From positions 1-64,000 of the forward strand of contig CAISEP010000003.1 in NCBI GenBank assembly GCA_903884425.1: a stretch of DNA of 64,000 nucleotides. Direction: 5' to 3'. The stretch comes from an uncultured Caulobacterales bacterium. GTDB lineage: Bacteria > Pseudomonadota > Alphaproteobacteria > Caulobacterales > Caulobacteraceae. The translations under genes were made by a program, and so were the position numbers. Below the pieces are notes generated by a model. The model did not search any database. It was given only the letters and a program-made list of their open reading frames with translations, and had not been told where the DNA came from. Positions 23,605 through 33,178 of the stretch are shown here, piece after piece. Within the stretch, counting starts at the first letter, position 1; each line of letters begins with the position of its first letter.

Positions 23605-23713
23605 GCCGCAGGGTCCGGGGCATCTGTCCGGGCCGGATCTGCAATCGGTAGACGACGGCAGTGATTTTCCTGCTATAGCGAGCCTTTGCATCCTTTGAGA
23701 AAGCAGTCCTGCC

Positions 23714-25465
23714 GTGGCGCTCAAGCTCGCCATCGTCGGCCGACCCAATGTCGGCAAGTCGACCCTGTTCAATCGTCTGGCGGGCAAGAAGCTCGCCATT
23801 GTCGATGACCGCCCCGGCGTGACCCGCGACCGGCGGGTAGCTGCCGGCCAGCTGGGGGACATCACCCTGGAGCTGATCGACACCGCCGGTTTCGAGGATG
23901 TGGACGACGACAGCCTGGAATCCCGCATGCGGGCCCAGACGGAACAGGCCATCGACGATGCGGATGTCTGCGTCTTCGTCATCGACAGCCGGGAGGGCGT
24001 GACCCCCCTCGACCGGATCTTCGCGGACCTGCTGCGCCGCCGGAACTCCCCCGTCATCCTCGCCGCCAACAAGGCCGAGGGAAAGGCGGGCGACATCGGC
24101 ATCTCCGAGGCCTATGGCCTGGGCTTCGGTGATCCCATCGGAATCTCCGCCGAGCACGGGGAGGGGATGAGCGACCTGTTCCAGGCCCTGATCTCCCTGA
24201 TGCCGAAGGAGACCGCACCGCCCGAGGACCTGGATCCCTTCGACGATGGCGACATCGAGCCGGACCTTCTGGAAGGGGAGGCCGACATTCCGCCGGTGGA
24301 CCTGTCCCTGCCGGTGCGGATCGCCATTGTCGGCCGCCCCAATGCGGGCAAGTCCACCCTGGTCAACCGCCTGATCGGGGAAGAGCGCCTGCTGGTGGGG
24401 CCGGAGGCGGGCATCACCCGCGACGCCATCCCGGTGGACTGGCACTGGGGCAACCGTGCCGTGCGCCTGGTGGACACGGCGGGCCTGCGCCGCAAGTCGA
24501 GGGTGCAGGAGCATCTGGAGCGCCTTTCCACCGCCGACACGATCCGCGCCATCACCTTTGCCGAGATCGTCATCCTGGTGATGGACGCGGCCAACGCCTT
24601 CGAGACCCAGGACCTGCAGATCGCCGACCTGGTGGAGCGGGAGGGCCGGGGCCTGGTCTTCTGCATCACCAAGTGGGACCTGGTGGAAAACCCGGCGGAG
24701 CGCCTGGCCGAACTGCGTGAAGTGGCCGAACGCATGCTGCCCCAGGTGCGGGGCACGCCTCTGGTGGCCCTCTCCGCCGAGACCGGCCGCCATGTGGACC
24801 GGCTGATGCCGGCGGTGTTCAAGCTGCACGGGGACTGGTCCACCAAGGTCAAGACCCGGGACCTGAACGACTGGCTGGCCATGGCCGTGCAGCGCCATCC
24901 GCCGCCCGCGGTGAACGGCAAGCGCATCAAGCCCAAGTACATGGCCCAGACCAAGGCCCGGCCGCCGACCTTCGTGCTGTTCGCCAGCCGGGCGGACCAC
25001 CTGCCGGAGAGCTATCGCCGCTATCTGATCAATTCCATGCGGGAGAGCTTCGACCTGCCCGGCGTGCCGATCCGCATCACCATCAAGTCCGGGGCCAATC
25101 CCTTCCAGGAGACGGAGGCCAGCGACGGTCGGTCCCGGCCCCTGACCAAGAAGTTCCGGGGGGCCAAGCCGGACAAGGTGAAGGGCCAGGGCTTCGGCGA
25201 GCCCGGCGGACCGACCCGGGGGGCGGCCAATACCAAGCGGGCTGCCGCCAAGCGGGTGGCGGCCAAGGGGGCCGTGGCCGTGAAGGCCGCCCAGGCCCGG
25301 GCCAAGGCCGAGGCCCCGGCCAAGGGCCTGTCTGCCAAGGGCGTGGCCAAGGTGAAGACCCGCCTCGTCCGCGCCTCCGCCGCCCAGGTCACCCGCCGCG
25401 GGGTTGTGAACAAGTCCCCTGCGTCCACGCCCAAGGGCGGCGGCAAGGGGCGCAAGGGATCCTAG
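23714..25465 (+). CDS. der: Ribosome-biogenesis GTPase Der (EngA)
   Basis: A 583-residue product with two tandem G domains: GRPNVGKS near residue 8 with DTAGF, and GRPNAGKS near residue 204 with DTAGLRRKS and TKWDL. A KH-like domain follows, ending at about 465 (PIRITIKSGANPF). Der is essential for maturation of the 50S subunit. The last 115 residues are a long Lys/Ala-rich extension (KRAAAKRVAAKGAVAVKAAQ) not present in E. coli; it is probably disordered and RNA-binding. Confidence 0.95.
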   Translation: MALKLAIVGRPNVGKSTLFNRLAGKKLAIVDDRPGVTRDRRVAAGQLGDITLELIDTAGFEDVDDDSLESRMRAQTEQAIDDADVCVFVIDSREGVTPLDRIFADLLRRRNSPVILAANKAEGKAGDIGISEAYGLGFGDPIGISAEHGEGMSDLFQALISLMPKETAPPEDLDPFDDGDIEPDLLEGEADIPPVDLSLPVRIAIVGRPNAGKSTLVNRLIGEERLLVGPEAGITRDAIPVDWHWGNRAVRLVDTAGLRRKSRVQEHLERLSTADTIRAITFAEIVILVMDAANAFETQDLQIADLVEREGRGLVFCITKWDLVENPAERLAELREVAERMLPQVRGTPLVALSAETGRHVDRLMPAVFKLHGDWSTKVKTRDLNDWLAMAVQRHPPPAVNGKRIKPKYMAQTKARPPTFVLFASRADHLPESYRRYLINSMRESFDLPGVPIRITIKSGANPFQETEASDGRSRPLTKKFRGAKPDKVKGQGFGEPGGPTRGAANTKRAAAKRVAAKGAVAVKAAQARAKAEAPAKGLSAKGVAKVKTRLVRASAAQVTRRGVVNKSPASTPKGGGKGRKGS

Positions 25466-25530
25466 GGTTAATTAGCGGGCTATCTTGTTGGGTAGGGCGC
25501 TATGAATGGGGTTCGGGCCCTGTCCTGATC

Positions 25531-25608
25531 GAGGTTCCCGGGTCTTCGCCCGGGAATGACGACTGTCTTTTTTCACCTCGTCATTCCCGGCCTTGAGCCG
25601 GGAACCTC
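25531..25608. repeat. Palindromic repeat pair after der, also a likely terminator
   Basis: Two oppositely oriented copies of a REP-like unit: TTCCCGGG-TCTTCG-CCCGGGAA at 25535-25556 and TTCCCGGC-N5-GCCGGGAA at 25584-25604. Each has ATGACGA on one side and GAGG on the other. A T-run (25567-25573) after the first can terminate der transcription. Confidence 0.75.
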
Positions 25609-25620
25609 CGTCCGGATGAG

Positions 25621-25663
25621 CGTGGTTCGAGACGCCCCGTTCCGGGGCTCCTCACCATGACGA
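25621..25663 (+). repeat. REP-like unit, class B, copy 1
   Basis: CGTGGTTCGAGACG-N-CTCACCATGACGA. The same unit occurs at 33069-33109. The paired complement-like unit at 25751 suggests a BIME-type arrangement. Confidence 0.7.
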
Positions 25664-25750
25664 AGGTGGGATGACCCTGACGACGGTGCGGTGACCCTGG
25701 CGACGGCGGGGCAATCGAGCCCACCTCCGATCAGGGTCGTGCCACAACGC

Positions 25751-25793
25751 GCGTCATCCTGAGGAGGGCCGTCAGGCCCGTCTCGAAGGACGC
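25751..25793 (+). repeat. REP-like unit, class B partner, copy 1
   Basis: GCGTCATCCTGAGGAGGGCC followed by CGTCTCGAAGGACGC. It is nearly identical to 33129-33171. Confidence 0.72.
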
Positions 25794-25803
25794 AAAGGCC
25801 CCC

Positions 25804-26541
25804 TCAGCCCGCCGCCCACTCCGCAAACCGCACCCGTGCCGGCGGCGTCCTGTCGGGGCGCATCAGGTCCACCACCAGGGGGCCGATGGCGTCCGGCGGG
25901 GTCAGGGTGTCCGGATCCTCTCCCGGAAAGGCGGCGGCGCGCATCTTGGTCCGCATCGGGCCGGGGTCGAGAACGGTGGTGCGGATGGGGGTGTTCTCCA
26001 CCTCGTCGGCATAGACGGCCACCAGGGTCTCCAGCGCCGCCTTGGAGGCCGCATAGGCCCCCCAGAAGGCCCGGGGGGCGGTGGCGACGCCGCTGGTCAG
26101 CACGGCGATCCGCGCATGGCTCGCCCGCTTGAACAGGGGGTCGAAGGAGCGCAGCAGGCGCCAGTTGGCGGTGACGTTCACCGCCATGACCCGGTCGAAG
26201 GTCCGGGGCTCCATGTGCCCCAGGGGGGTCAGGACGCCCAGGTCGCCGGCGGCGGCCACCAGTCCGTCCAGGTGGCCCCAGCGCTCATAGAGGGTGGCAC
26301 CCAGAAGGTCGGGGGCCTTGGCGTCCGTCAGGTCCATGGGAACCAGGGTTGCGCGGGTGCCGGTGGCGGCCAGGATGGCGTCGTCCAGTGCCTCCAGCCC
26401 GCCCTGGGTTCTTGCGATGGCGACCACATGGGCACCGGCATTGGCGAGGGCGAGGGCACAGGCATGGCCGATGCCGCGGGACGCGCCGGTGACGGCAATG
26501 ATGCGTCCGGCGAGGGGCTTTTCAAGGGAGGAGCTTGTCAT
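25804..26541 (-). CDS. Short-chain dehydrogenase/reductase
   Basis: A 245-residue SDR with TGASRGIG (residues 19-26), AAAGD in place of NNAG, and YAASK near residue 159. Related alphaproteobacterial proteins are of the YciK type. The substrate is unknown. It is co-directional with purF, cvpA and radA, 62 bases after purF, so it may be read with that cluster. There is no sign of damage. Confidence 0.85.
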   Translation of the reverse strand: MTSSSLEKPLAGRIIAVTGASRGIGHACALALANAGAHVVAIARTQGGLEALDDAILAATGTRATLVPMDLTDAKAPDLLGATLYERWGHLDGLVAAAGDLGVLTPLGHMEPRTFDRVMAVNVTANWRLLRSFDPLFKRASHARIAVLTSGVATAPRAFWGAYAASKAALETLVAVYADEVENTPIRTTVLDPGPMRTKMRAAAFPGEDPDTLTPPDAIGPLVVDLMRPDRTPPARVRFAEWAAG

Positions 26542-26603
26542 CCGCGCGTCTTAGACGGCGTTGCCGACAAAGGGAAGGCAGCCGTTTCCGTTCCCGGAGC
26601 CGT

Positions 26604-28094
26604 TCAGGCGCTGACCAGCAGGGACAGCTGCCGGTCGGCGTCGTCGTCGGTGGCGTCGGCGATCTCCCGGTCCAGCAGCCGGGTCGGATATTCCCCGGTG
26701 AAATAGTGGTCCGTGAACTGCGGGCAGGCCGGATCCCGCGGGCCCGCCTGCATGGCGTGATAGAGGCCGTCCACGGACAGGAAGCCCAGGCTGTCGCATT
26801 CCAGCATCCGGCGCATCTCCTCCAGCGACCGGGTGGCCGCCAGCAGGTGTTCCCGGTCGGGCATGTCGATGCCGTAGAAGTCCGGCCACTTGATCGGCGG
26901 GGAGGCGGAGCGCAGGTGCACTTCCTTGGCCCCGGCCTCGCGGACCATGCGCACGATCTTCACCGACGTGGTGCCGCGCACGATGGAATCGTCGATCAGC
27001 ACCACCCGCTTGCCGGCCAGCACCTCGCGGTTGGGGCTGTGCTTCATGCGCACCCCCATCTCCCGCACGCCTTGCGTCGGCTGGATGAAGGTCCGGCCCA
27101 TGTAGTGGCTGCGGATGATGCCCAGCTCATACGGAATGCCGCTGGCCTGGGCGTAGCCCAGCGCCGCGGGCACGCCGGAATCCGGCACGGGCACGACCAC
27201 GTCGGCATCGACGCCGGTCTCGGCGGCCAGGCGCGCGCCCATCCGCTTGCGCACGGCATAGACGGACTGGCCGTTCACCACCGAGTCCGGCCGGGCGAAA
27301 TAGACGTATTCGAACAGGCAGGGCCGGGCCCGGGTGGCGGGGAAGGGGCGGATCGACTCGACGCCCTCGTCGGTGATGACCACCACCTCCCCATGCTCGA
27401 TGTCCCGCACGAACTTGGCCCCGACGCCGTCCAGGGCGCAGGTCTCCGAGGCGAGCACCGGACGGCCGTCCAGGTCCCCCAGCACCAGGGGGCGGATGCC
27501 CAGGGGATCGCGGGCCCCGATCAGCTTGGTATTGGTCAGCGCCACCAGGGCATAGCCGCCCTCGATCTGGGACAGGGCGTCCACGAACCGGTCCACCACC
27601 TTGGCCTTCCGCGACCGGGCGATGAGATGGAGGATCACCTCGGAGTCCGAAGTGGACTGGAAGATGGCCCCTTCCGCCACCAGCTTGTGGCGCAGATACA
27701 GGAAATTGGTCAGGTTGCCATTGTGGCCGATGGCGATGCCGCCGGCTTCCAGGTCGGCGAACATGGGCTGCACGTTGCGCAGGAAGCTGCCGCCGGCGGT
27801 GGAATAGCGGGTGTGTCCGATGGCACCGAAGCCCGGCAGGCGATCCACCACCCCGGTCCCGGAAAAGGCCTCGCCCACATGACCCATGTGCCGTTCGGTG
27901 TGGAACCGCTGGCCGTCACAGGCGGCGATGCCACAGGCTTCCTGGCCCCGGTGCTGCAGGGAGTGCAGGCCCAGCGCCGCGACGCCGGAGGCCTGGGGAT
28001 GGCCCCAGATACCAAAAACGCCGCACTCCAGGCGCAGCGTGTCGTCGTCAGAGCCGGCGTAGGGCCCGGTGGCGTAATGGTCGATCTGGCTCAT
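26604..28094 (-). CDS. purF: Amidophosphoribosyltransferase
   Basis: A 496-residue product. The propeptide precedes a catalytic Cys at residue 24 (LECGVFGIWG), typical of the class that is cleaved and carries an Fe-S cluster in many bacteria. The glutaminase half has the GHTRYSTAG and GHNGNLTN signatures. The phosphoribosyltransferase half has the PRPP loop VVLIDDSIVRGTTS. It is the first committed step of purine synthesis. The order purF-cvpA downstream of radA is typical of alphaproteobacteria. Confidence 0.96.
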   Translation of the reverse strand: MSQIDHYATGPYAGSDDDTLRLECGVFGIWGHPQASGVAALGLHSLQHRGQEACGIAACDGQRFHTERHMGHVGEAFSGTGVVDRLPGFGAIGHTRYSTAGGSFLRNVQPMFADLEAGGIAIGHNGNLTNFLYLRHKLVAEGAIFQSTSDSEVILHLIARSRKAKVVDRFVDALSQIEGGYALVALTNTKLIGARDPLGIRPLVLGDLDGRPVLASETCALDGVGAKFVRDIEHGEVVVITDEGVESIRPFPATRARPCLFEYVYFARPDSVVNGQSVYAVRKRMGARLAAETGVDADVVVPVPDSGVPAALGYAQASGIPYELGIIRSHYMGRTFIQPTQGVREMGVRMKHSPNREVLAGKRVVLIDDSIVRGTTSVKIVRMVREAGAKEVHLRSASPPIKWPDFYGIDMPDREHLLAATRSLEEMRRMLECDSLGFLSVDGLYHAMQAGPRDPACPQFTDHYFTGEYPTRLLDREIADATDDDADRQLSLLVSA

Positions 28095-28263
28095 CGCTGT
28101 GGCTCCACATGCGCGTCGAGGGCGCGACGGTCAGAGGGGCACGGGCGGCCCGATGGGAACTGCGGGGCGTATGTAAGCCTTTCCGCGCGACTCGGATAGG
28201 GGCGCAACCCTGCGCCGCGTGCGGATTATTCACGATTCTGTCACGGGGTGGCGGGATGCGGTG

Positions 28264-28794
28264 TCAGAAGCTCGCCTTCACCCGGTCGGTCACCGTGTGG
28301 GTGACCCCGTCGGAGAAGGCAAAGCCCTTGGGGGCCAGGGCTGCTTCGAGATTGGCGGCGGCATTGGCCACGGGATAGAGCCTGGCCGTGGTGATCCAGG
28401 CCGGGGCCATGCTGCGGGGCACCAGGGCGTTGAAGGCCAGCATGAACAGGCCCATCACGATCAGTCCGCGGACGACGCCGAAGCCCAGCCCCACCGCCCG
28501 GTCGAATCCCCCGAAGGCGGAGTTGTCGATCGACTTGCTGATCCATTCCCCCAGGAGGTTGATCAGGATGAAGCTCGCCACGAAGCCTGCCACCAGGGCC
28601 GCCGCCGCGCCCGCCCAGGCCGGATGCACGAACCGGCGGACGAACGGCGCGCTGAAGGGCAGGGCATAGGCGGCAATGACCAGGGCCGCGGTGAAGCCCA
28701 CGAAGCCGACCATCTCCCGCACGCCGCCCTTGCGGAAGCCTGCAAAGCCGGACAGGGCCAGCAGCCCCAGGGCGATCATGTCGAACAGGGTCAT
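28264..28794 (-). CDS. cvpA: CvpA-family membrane protein
   Basis: A 176-residue product from the ATG at 28794 (MTLFDMIALGLLALSGFAGFRKGGVRE). Four membrane helices with the CvpA pattern are seen: GFRKGGVREMVGFVGF and a second half AVGLGFGVVRGLIVMGLFML. CvpA supports colicin V production and envelope homeostasis in enterobacteria; its general role is uncertain. It lies between radA and purF, all on the minus strand. The longer frame starting at 28914 overlaps radA and is not used. Confidence 0.9.
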   Translation of the reverse strand: MTLFDMIALGLLALSGFAGFRKGGVREMVGFVGFTAALVIAAYALPFSAPFVRRFVHPAWAGAAAALVAGFVASFILINLLGEWISKSIDNSAFGGFDRAVGLGFGVVRGLIVMGLFMLAFNALVPRSMAPAWITTARLYPVANAAANLEAALAPKGFAFSDGVTHTVTDRVKASF

Positions 28795-28894
28795 GGGATC
28801 GGTCCGCTGGTGCGCGTGGGGTGAAGACCATTCATAGCCGGACCCGGGGAACAGGGGGGACGGATTCGTGCGAAAGGGGAAATTCCGGGGCGGC

Positions 28895-30268
28895 CTACCA
28901 GTCTCCCCGGGCAATGCGGTCGATGGCCTCGGCCATCCGCGTGACCCCGTGCACCGCCAGGGTGGCGCTGTCGGCGGCCAGCCTCGGAGCCAGGGCGCAG
29001 CCGAAGCCCAGCTTGGCGGCCTCCTTCTGGCGGCCCTCCATGCGGCTGACGGGGCGCACGTCGCCGGACAGGCTGACCTCGCCGAACACCACGCAATCCT
29101 GCGGCAGGGGCCGGTCGACGAAGGAGGAGGCCAGCGCCGCGGCCGCCGCCAGGTCCGCCGCCGGCTCGGAGATGCGCAGGCCGCCTGCCACGTTCAGATA
29201 GACGTCCCGGTCGCCGAAGCTCATGCCGCAGCGGGCCTCCAGCACCGCCAGCACCATGGCCAGGCGCCCCGTGTCCCAGCCCACCACCGCGCGTCTGGGC
29301 GTGCCATAGGCGGAGGGGGCCACCAGGGCCTGGAACTCCACCAGCACGGGGCGGGAGCCCTCGAGGCCGGCGAACACCGCCGCCCCCGCCGCGCGCTCCC
29401 CGGTGTCATTGAGGAACAGGGCGCTGGGATTGGCCACTTCCCGCAGGCCCTGGTCGCCCATCTCGAACACGCCGATCTCGTCGGTGGCGCCGAAGCGGTT
29501 CTTGGCACCTCGCAGAATGCGGAAGGGATAGCCCCGCTCCCCCTCGAAGGAGAGGACGGCGTCCACCATGTGCTCCACCACCCGGGGCCCGGCGATCTGG
29601 CCGTCCTTGGTCACGTGGCCCACCAGGATCATGGCGATGCGCTTCTTCTTGGCCAGCCGCACCAGCTCTCCGGCGGCGGCACGGACCTGGGTGACGGAGC
29701 CGGGACCGGCCTCCAGCTGATCGCTCCACATGGTCTGGATGGAATCGATCACCACCAGGTCGAAGTCGCCGGACTTCACCCCGTCGATGACCAGGCGCAG
29801 GCTGGTTTCCGCCGCCAGCTGGACGGTGGCCTGGGCGAGGCCCATGCGCTGGGCCCGGGCGCGGACTTGCTCGATGGCCTCCTCGCCGGACACATAGGCG
29901 ACCTTCGCGCCATTCAGGGACGCATGGGCGGCGACCTGCAGCAGCAGCGTCGACTTGCCCACGCCTGGGTCCCCGGCCAGCAGGATGGCCGATCCCGGCA
30001 CCACCCCGCCGCCGCATACCCGGTCGAATTCGGCCACCCCGGTGATGATCCGCGGCGGGGCAGGGGTCTCCACGTCCAGGGTCTCGAAGGCCAGCCCCGC
30101 GCCCCGGGACTTCATGGAGCGGGCGGGGGCCAGCGCGCCGGGCGGGCGGGCGCTGGTCTGCTCCTCCACCAGGGTGTTCCACGCCCCGCAGGCCGGGCAC
30201 TGGCCGGACCATTTGGACTGGACCCCGCCGCAGGACTGGCAGGCATAGATCGCGCCGTCGCGGGCCAT
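28895..30268 (-). CDS. radA: DNA repair protein RadA
   Basis: A 457-residue product. Zinc finger CQSCGGVQSKWSGQCPACG at residues 10-28, a RecA-like core with GDPGVGKSTL (Walker A), the RadA-specific KNRFG motif and a C-terminal Lon-like domain (SLSGDVRPVSR). RadA promotes recombination branch migration. The neighbouring genes cvpA and mlaF/mlaE/alr are on the same strand. Confidence 0.95.
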   Translation of the reverse strand: MARDGAIYACQSCGGVQSKWSGQCPACGAWNTLVEEQTSARPPGALAPARSMKSRGAGLAFETLDVETPAPPRIITGVAEFDRVCGGGVVPGSAILLAGDPGVGKSTLLLQVAAHASLNGAKVAYVSGEEAIEQVRARAQRMGLAQATVQLAAETSLRLVIDGVKSGDFDLVVIDSIQTMWSDQLEAGPGSVTQVRAAAGELVRLAKKKRIAMILVGHVTKDGQIAGPRVVEHMVDAVLSFEGERGYPFRILRGAKNRFGATDEIGVFEMGDQGLREVANPSALFLNDTGERAAGAAVFAGLEGSRPVLVEFQALVAPSAYGTPRRAVVGWDTGRLAMVLAVLEARCGMSFGDRDVYLNVAGGLRISEPAADLAAAAALASSFVDRPLPQDCVVFGEVSLSGDVRPVSRMEGRQKEAAKLGFGCALAPRLAADSATLAVHGVTRMAEAIDRIARGDW

Positions 30269-30357
30269 GGAACATTCCCGAATGACTGAGGGAGCGGGAC
30301 TCTGGCGTGATTCGCCACAGGCCTGCCGGACCGTCGGTGTCGCAGGGGGGAGGGGGG

Positions 30358-31134
30358 CTAGACCTCGACCTTGATCGGCCCGTCGGCGCGGCCGTTCACG
30401 AACTGGTCCACATAGGCGTTGCCGGACCGGTCGATGTCCGCCGCCGGACCCCGCCAGACGATCCTGCCCTTGTGCAGCATGGCGATCTCGTCGCCGATCT
30501 TGCGGGCCGAGGCCATGTCGTGGGTGATGGACACCGCCGTGCAGCCCAGGCGCTTCACCTGCTCCACGATCAGGTCGTTGATCACGTCGGCATTGATCGG
30601 GTCGAGGCCGGTGGTCGGCTCGTCGAAGAAGATGATCTGCGGGGCGGCCACCACGGCGCGGGCGAGACCGGCGCGCTTCTGCATCCCGCCCGACAGCTCG
30701 ATCGGATAGAGATTTGCGACGGAGGCGGGCAGGCCGACCCGGGACAGGGCCTCCACCGCGCGCTCCCGGGCCTCCTTGCGGGGGACCTTGTCGGCGTTGA
30801 TCAGGCGGAAGGCCACGTTCTCCCAGATGGTCAGGCTGTCGAACAGGGCCGCGCCCTGGAACAGCATGCCGAAGCGGGCATTGTGCGCGGCGCGGTCGGC
30901 GGCGCTGCGGATCTGCGAGGTGTCCTGCCCGTCCACGAACACCTGACCGGCGTCGGGGGCCATCAGGCCGATGGCGATCTTGATGGTCACGGACTTGCCC
31001 TGGCCGGAGCCGCCGATGATCACCAGGGACCGGCCCCGGGCCACGGGGATGTCCACGCCGTCCAGCACGACCTTGTCGCCGAAGGCCTTGCGCACGCCGC
31101 GCAGCTCGAGCATCGGGGTTTCGGGTGCGCTCAT
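30358..31134 (-). CDS. mlaF: MlaF-type phospholipid ABC transporter ATPase
   Basis: A 258-residue ATPase: Walker A GGSGQGKS at about 39-46, signature LSGGMQKRAGLARA, Walker B IIFFDEP and the H-loop THD. With MlaE it forms the inner-membrane unit that moves phospholipids between the membranes. Its ATG is two bases from the mlaE stop. The MCE protein MlaD that usually completes the set is not next to it. A longer frame that runs back into mlaE in another frame is not used. Confidence 0.93.
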   Translation of the reverse strand: MSAPETPMLELRGVRKAFGDKVVLDGVDIPVARGRSLVIIGGSGQGKSVTIKIAIGLMAPDAGQVFVDGQDTSQIRSAADRAAHNARFGMLFQGAALFDSLTIWENVAFRLINADKVPRKEARERAVEALSRVGLPASVANLYPIELSGGMQKRAGLARAVVAAPQIIFFDEPTTGLDPINADVINDLIVEQVKRLGCTAVSITHDMASARKIGDEIAMLHKGRIVWRGPAADIDRSGNAYVDQFVNGRADGPIKVEV

Positions 31135-31136
31135 GG

Positions 31137-31910
31137 CTATTTCGCCGTGAAGAGGCTGGTCAGGATGTAGTCGGCGGCGAACACCAGGATAGCGGCGGAC
31201 ACGACCGCATGGGTGGTCGCCCGGCCCACGCCCCGGGCACCGCCGGACGCGTTGTAGCCGTGATAGGCCCCCATCAGGGCCACGATGAAGCCGAACACGG
31301 CGGCCTTGATCAGCCCGCTCTGGATGTCCCAGCTGGTCAGGAAGTTCCAGGTATTCTGCACATAGAGCGGGCCGGAGAAGCCCAGCGTCTGGGTGGCCAC
31401 CAGGAAGCCGCCCGCCACCCCGATGGTGTCCGCCACGGCGGTGAGCAGGGGCAGGGTCAGGACGGCGGCAATCAGCCGCGGGGCCACCAGATAGCGGAAG
31501 GGGTCGGTGGACAGGGTGTGCAGGGCGTCGATCTGCTCGGTCGCCCGCATGGCCCCGATCTCGGCGGCAATGGCGGCGGAGACCCGGCCCGCCAGCATCA
31601 GGGCGGCGAGCACCGGGCCCAGTTCCCGGGTGATGCCCAGGGCCACGATCTGCGGCATGATCTGCTCGGCATTGAAGCGCCCGCCGCCGGTATAGATGTT
31701 CAGGGCGAGCGCCGCGCCGGTGAACACCGCCGTCAGCCCCACCACGGGCAGGCTCAGATAGCCGATGGCCACCACCTGGCGGGCCATCTGGCCGCCGAAC
31801 CACGGGGCCGAGACGCTGGCCGCCACGCCCCGCCCGGCGAAGATCGCCACGGAACCGGCCGTGCGCAGCAGTCCCAGGGTGGAGCGGCCGACCGCCTGCA
31901 CCGGATTCAT
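31137..31910 (-). CDS. mlaE: MlaE-type phospholipid ABC transporter permease
   Basis: A 257-residue product with five to six membrane helices. The characteristic permease motif ELGPVLAALMLAGRVSAAIAAEIGAMRATEQIDAL is present. It is the partner of MlaF, with a four-base ATGA overlap with alr upstream. No MlaD or MlaB gene lies in this operon. Confidence 0.93.
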   Translation of the reverse strand: MNPVQAVGRSTLGLLRTAGSVAIFAGRGVAASVSAPWFGGQMARQVVAIGYLSLPVVGLTAVFTGAALALNIYTGGGRFNAEQIMPQIVALGITRELGPVLAALMLAGRVSAAIAAEIGAMRATEQIDALHTLSTDPFRYLVAPRLIAAVLTLPLLTAVADTIGVAGGFLVATQTLGFSGPLYVQNTWNFLTSWDIQSGLIKAAVFGFIVALMGAYHGYNASGGARGVGRATTHAVVSAAILVFAADYILTSLFTAK

Positions 31911-33022
31911 TCTGGCGTCTCTCCAAGATGGACCCGGGGCACGCGGGCGGCGATGCGGGTCAGAAGCTCGTATGACACGGTTCCGGCCTGGCGGGCCACC
32001 CCGTCTATGGGGAGGTTGGGTCCGAACATCTCCACCCGCTGTCCGGGGGCGGCGTCGGCGACCTCGCTCACGTCCATTGCGATCAGGTCCATGGAGATCC
32101 GGCCCAAGAGGGGGCAGCGTCGCCCTGCCAGCCAGCCATAGCCTCCGGGGCTGAAGCTGCGCAAGACACCGTCGGCATAGCCCAGCGCGATCACCGCCAG
32201 CCGTAGCGGCCGGTCCACACTGTAGGTCGCCCCATAGCCCACCGTTTCGCCGGGCCGCAGGTGGCGGACCTGCACGATCGGCGCGTCGAGGGTGGCCACG
32301 GGACGAATCCGCGGGTCGGGCGCATCGAACGGCCCGCCGCCATAGAGGCTGATCCCCGCCCGGATCATGTCGAAGCTGTAGTCCTCGGTCTGGAACGCGG
32401 CGCCGGAACTGGCAAGGCTCCGCCGCGCCTCGGGAAACAGGGCGGCGGCCTCCACGAACCGGTCCCGCTGGACGGGGTTCATCGGATGGTCGGCAATGCC
32501 GCCGCAGGCCAGGTGGCTGAGCACGAGCCCCACGTCCAGCCGGTTCAGCCGTCCCGGCGCATCGGCCAGGGCCGCGGCCTCCTCCGGGCGCAGGCCCAGG
32601 CGGTTCAGGCCGGTATCGATGTGCAGGGCGCAGGGAAGGCGCGTGCCCCTCGGCGCGGCGGCGCTCCAGTGCTCCACCTGATCGAGGCCGTTCAGCACCG
32701 GCACCAGGTCGTGGGCGAGAAGGCGGGGTGCCGCGCCTGCGGGGCAGCCGTCCAGCACATGGATGCCGGCCGGGCGCGCCGGTCCCAGGGCCGAGCGCAG
32801 GGCCACGCCCTCCGACGCCCGGGCCACGAAGAAGGTCCTTGCCCCCTCCGCCCACAGGCGACGGGCGACGGGCGCGGCCCCGGTGCCATAGGCATCAGCC
32901 TTCACCACGGGCGCGACCTCCGCCCCCGGGCCCCGGGCGGCGATGGCGTGATAATTGGCCACGATCGCGTCGAGATCGACGGTCAGCCAGGGTTCTGAAG
33001 GGTCGGGCAGGTTGCGCGTCAC
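31907..33022 (-). CDS. alr: Alanine racemase
   Basis: A 371-residue PLP enzyme with catalytic Lys in PVVKADAYGTG (Lys41) and the second-base Tyr in VGYGATYSV. RAGISLYGG and the GRISMDL strand are also present. It makes D-alanine for peptidoglycan. It heads the alr-mlaE-mlaF operon with a 4-base overlap. The N-terminal start MTRNLPDP is reasonable. Confidence 0.94.
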   Translation of the reverse strand: MTRNLPDPSEPWLTVDLDAIVANYHAIAARGPGAEVAPVVKADAYGTGAAPVARRLWAEGARTFFVARASEGVALRSALGPARPAGIHVLDGCPAGAAPRLLAHDLVPVLNGLDQVEHWSAAAPRGTRLPCALHIDTGLNRLGLRPEEAAALADAPGRLNRLDVGLVLSHLACGGIADHPMNPVQRDRFVEAAALFPEARRSLASSGAAFQTEDYSFDMIRAGISLYGGGPFDAPDPRIRPVATLDAPIVQVRHLRPGETVGYGATYSVDRPLRLAVIALGYADGVLRSFSPGGYGWLAGRRCPLLGRISMDLIAMDVSEVADAAPGQRVEMFGPNLPIDGVARQAGTVSYELLTRIAARVPRVHLGETPE

Positions 33023-33068
33023 GGCCCGGGCCTTAGCAGGTACGCGATGCGCGGGCGAGAGGCGTGTG

Positions 33069-33171
33069 CGTGGTTCGAGACGCGGGTTCCCCGCTCCTCA
33101 CCATGACGACCGCTGTTGCTCCACCACCGTCGTCATCCTGAGGAGGGCCGTGAGGCCCGTCTCGAAGGACG
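33069..33171. repeat. REP-like unit pair, class B, copy 2
   Basis: CGTGGTTCGAGACG... at 33069-33109 and CGTCATCCTGAGGAGGGCCG... at 33129-33171, the same two units as at 25621 and 25751 but only about 20 bases apart. It fills most of the gap between alr and the oxidoreductase gene. Confidence 0.75.
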
Positions 33172-33178
33172 CAGTCCC

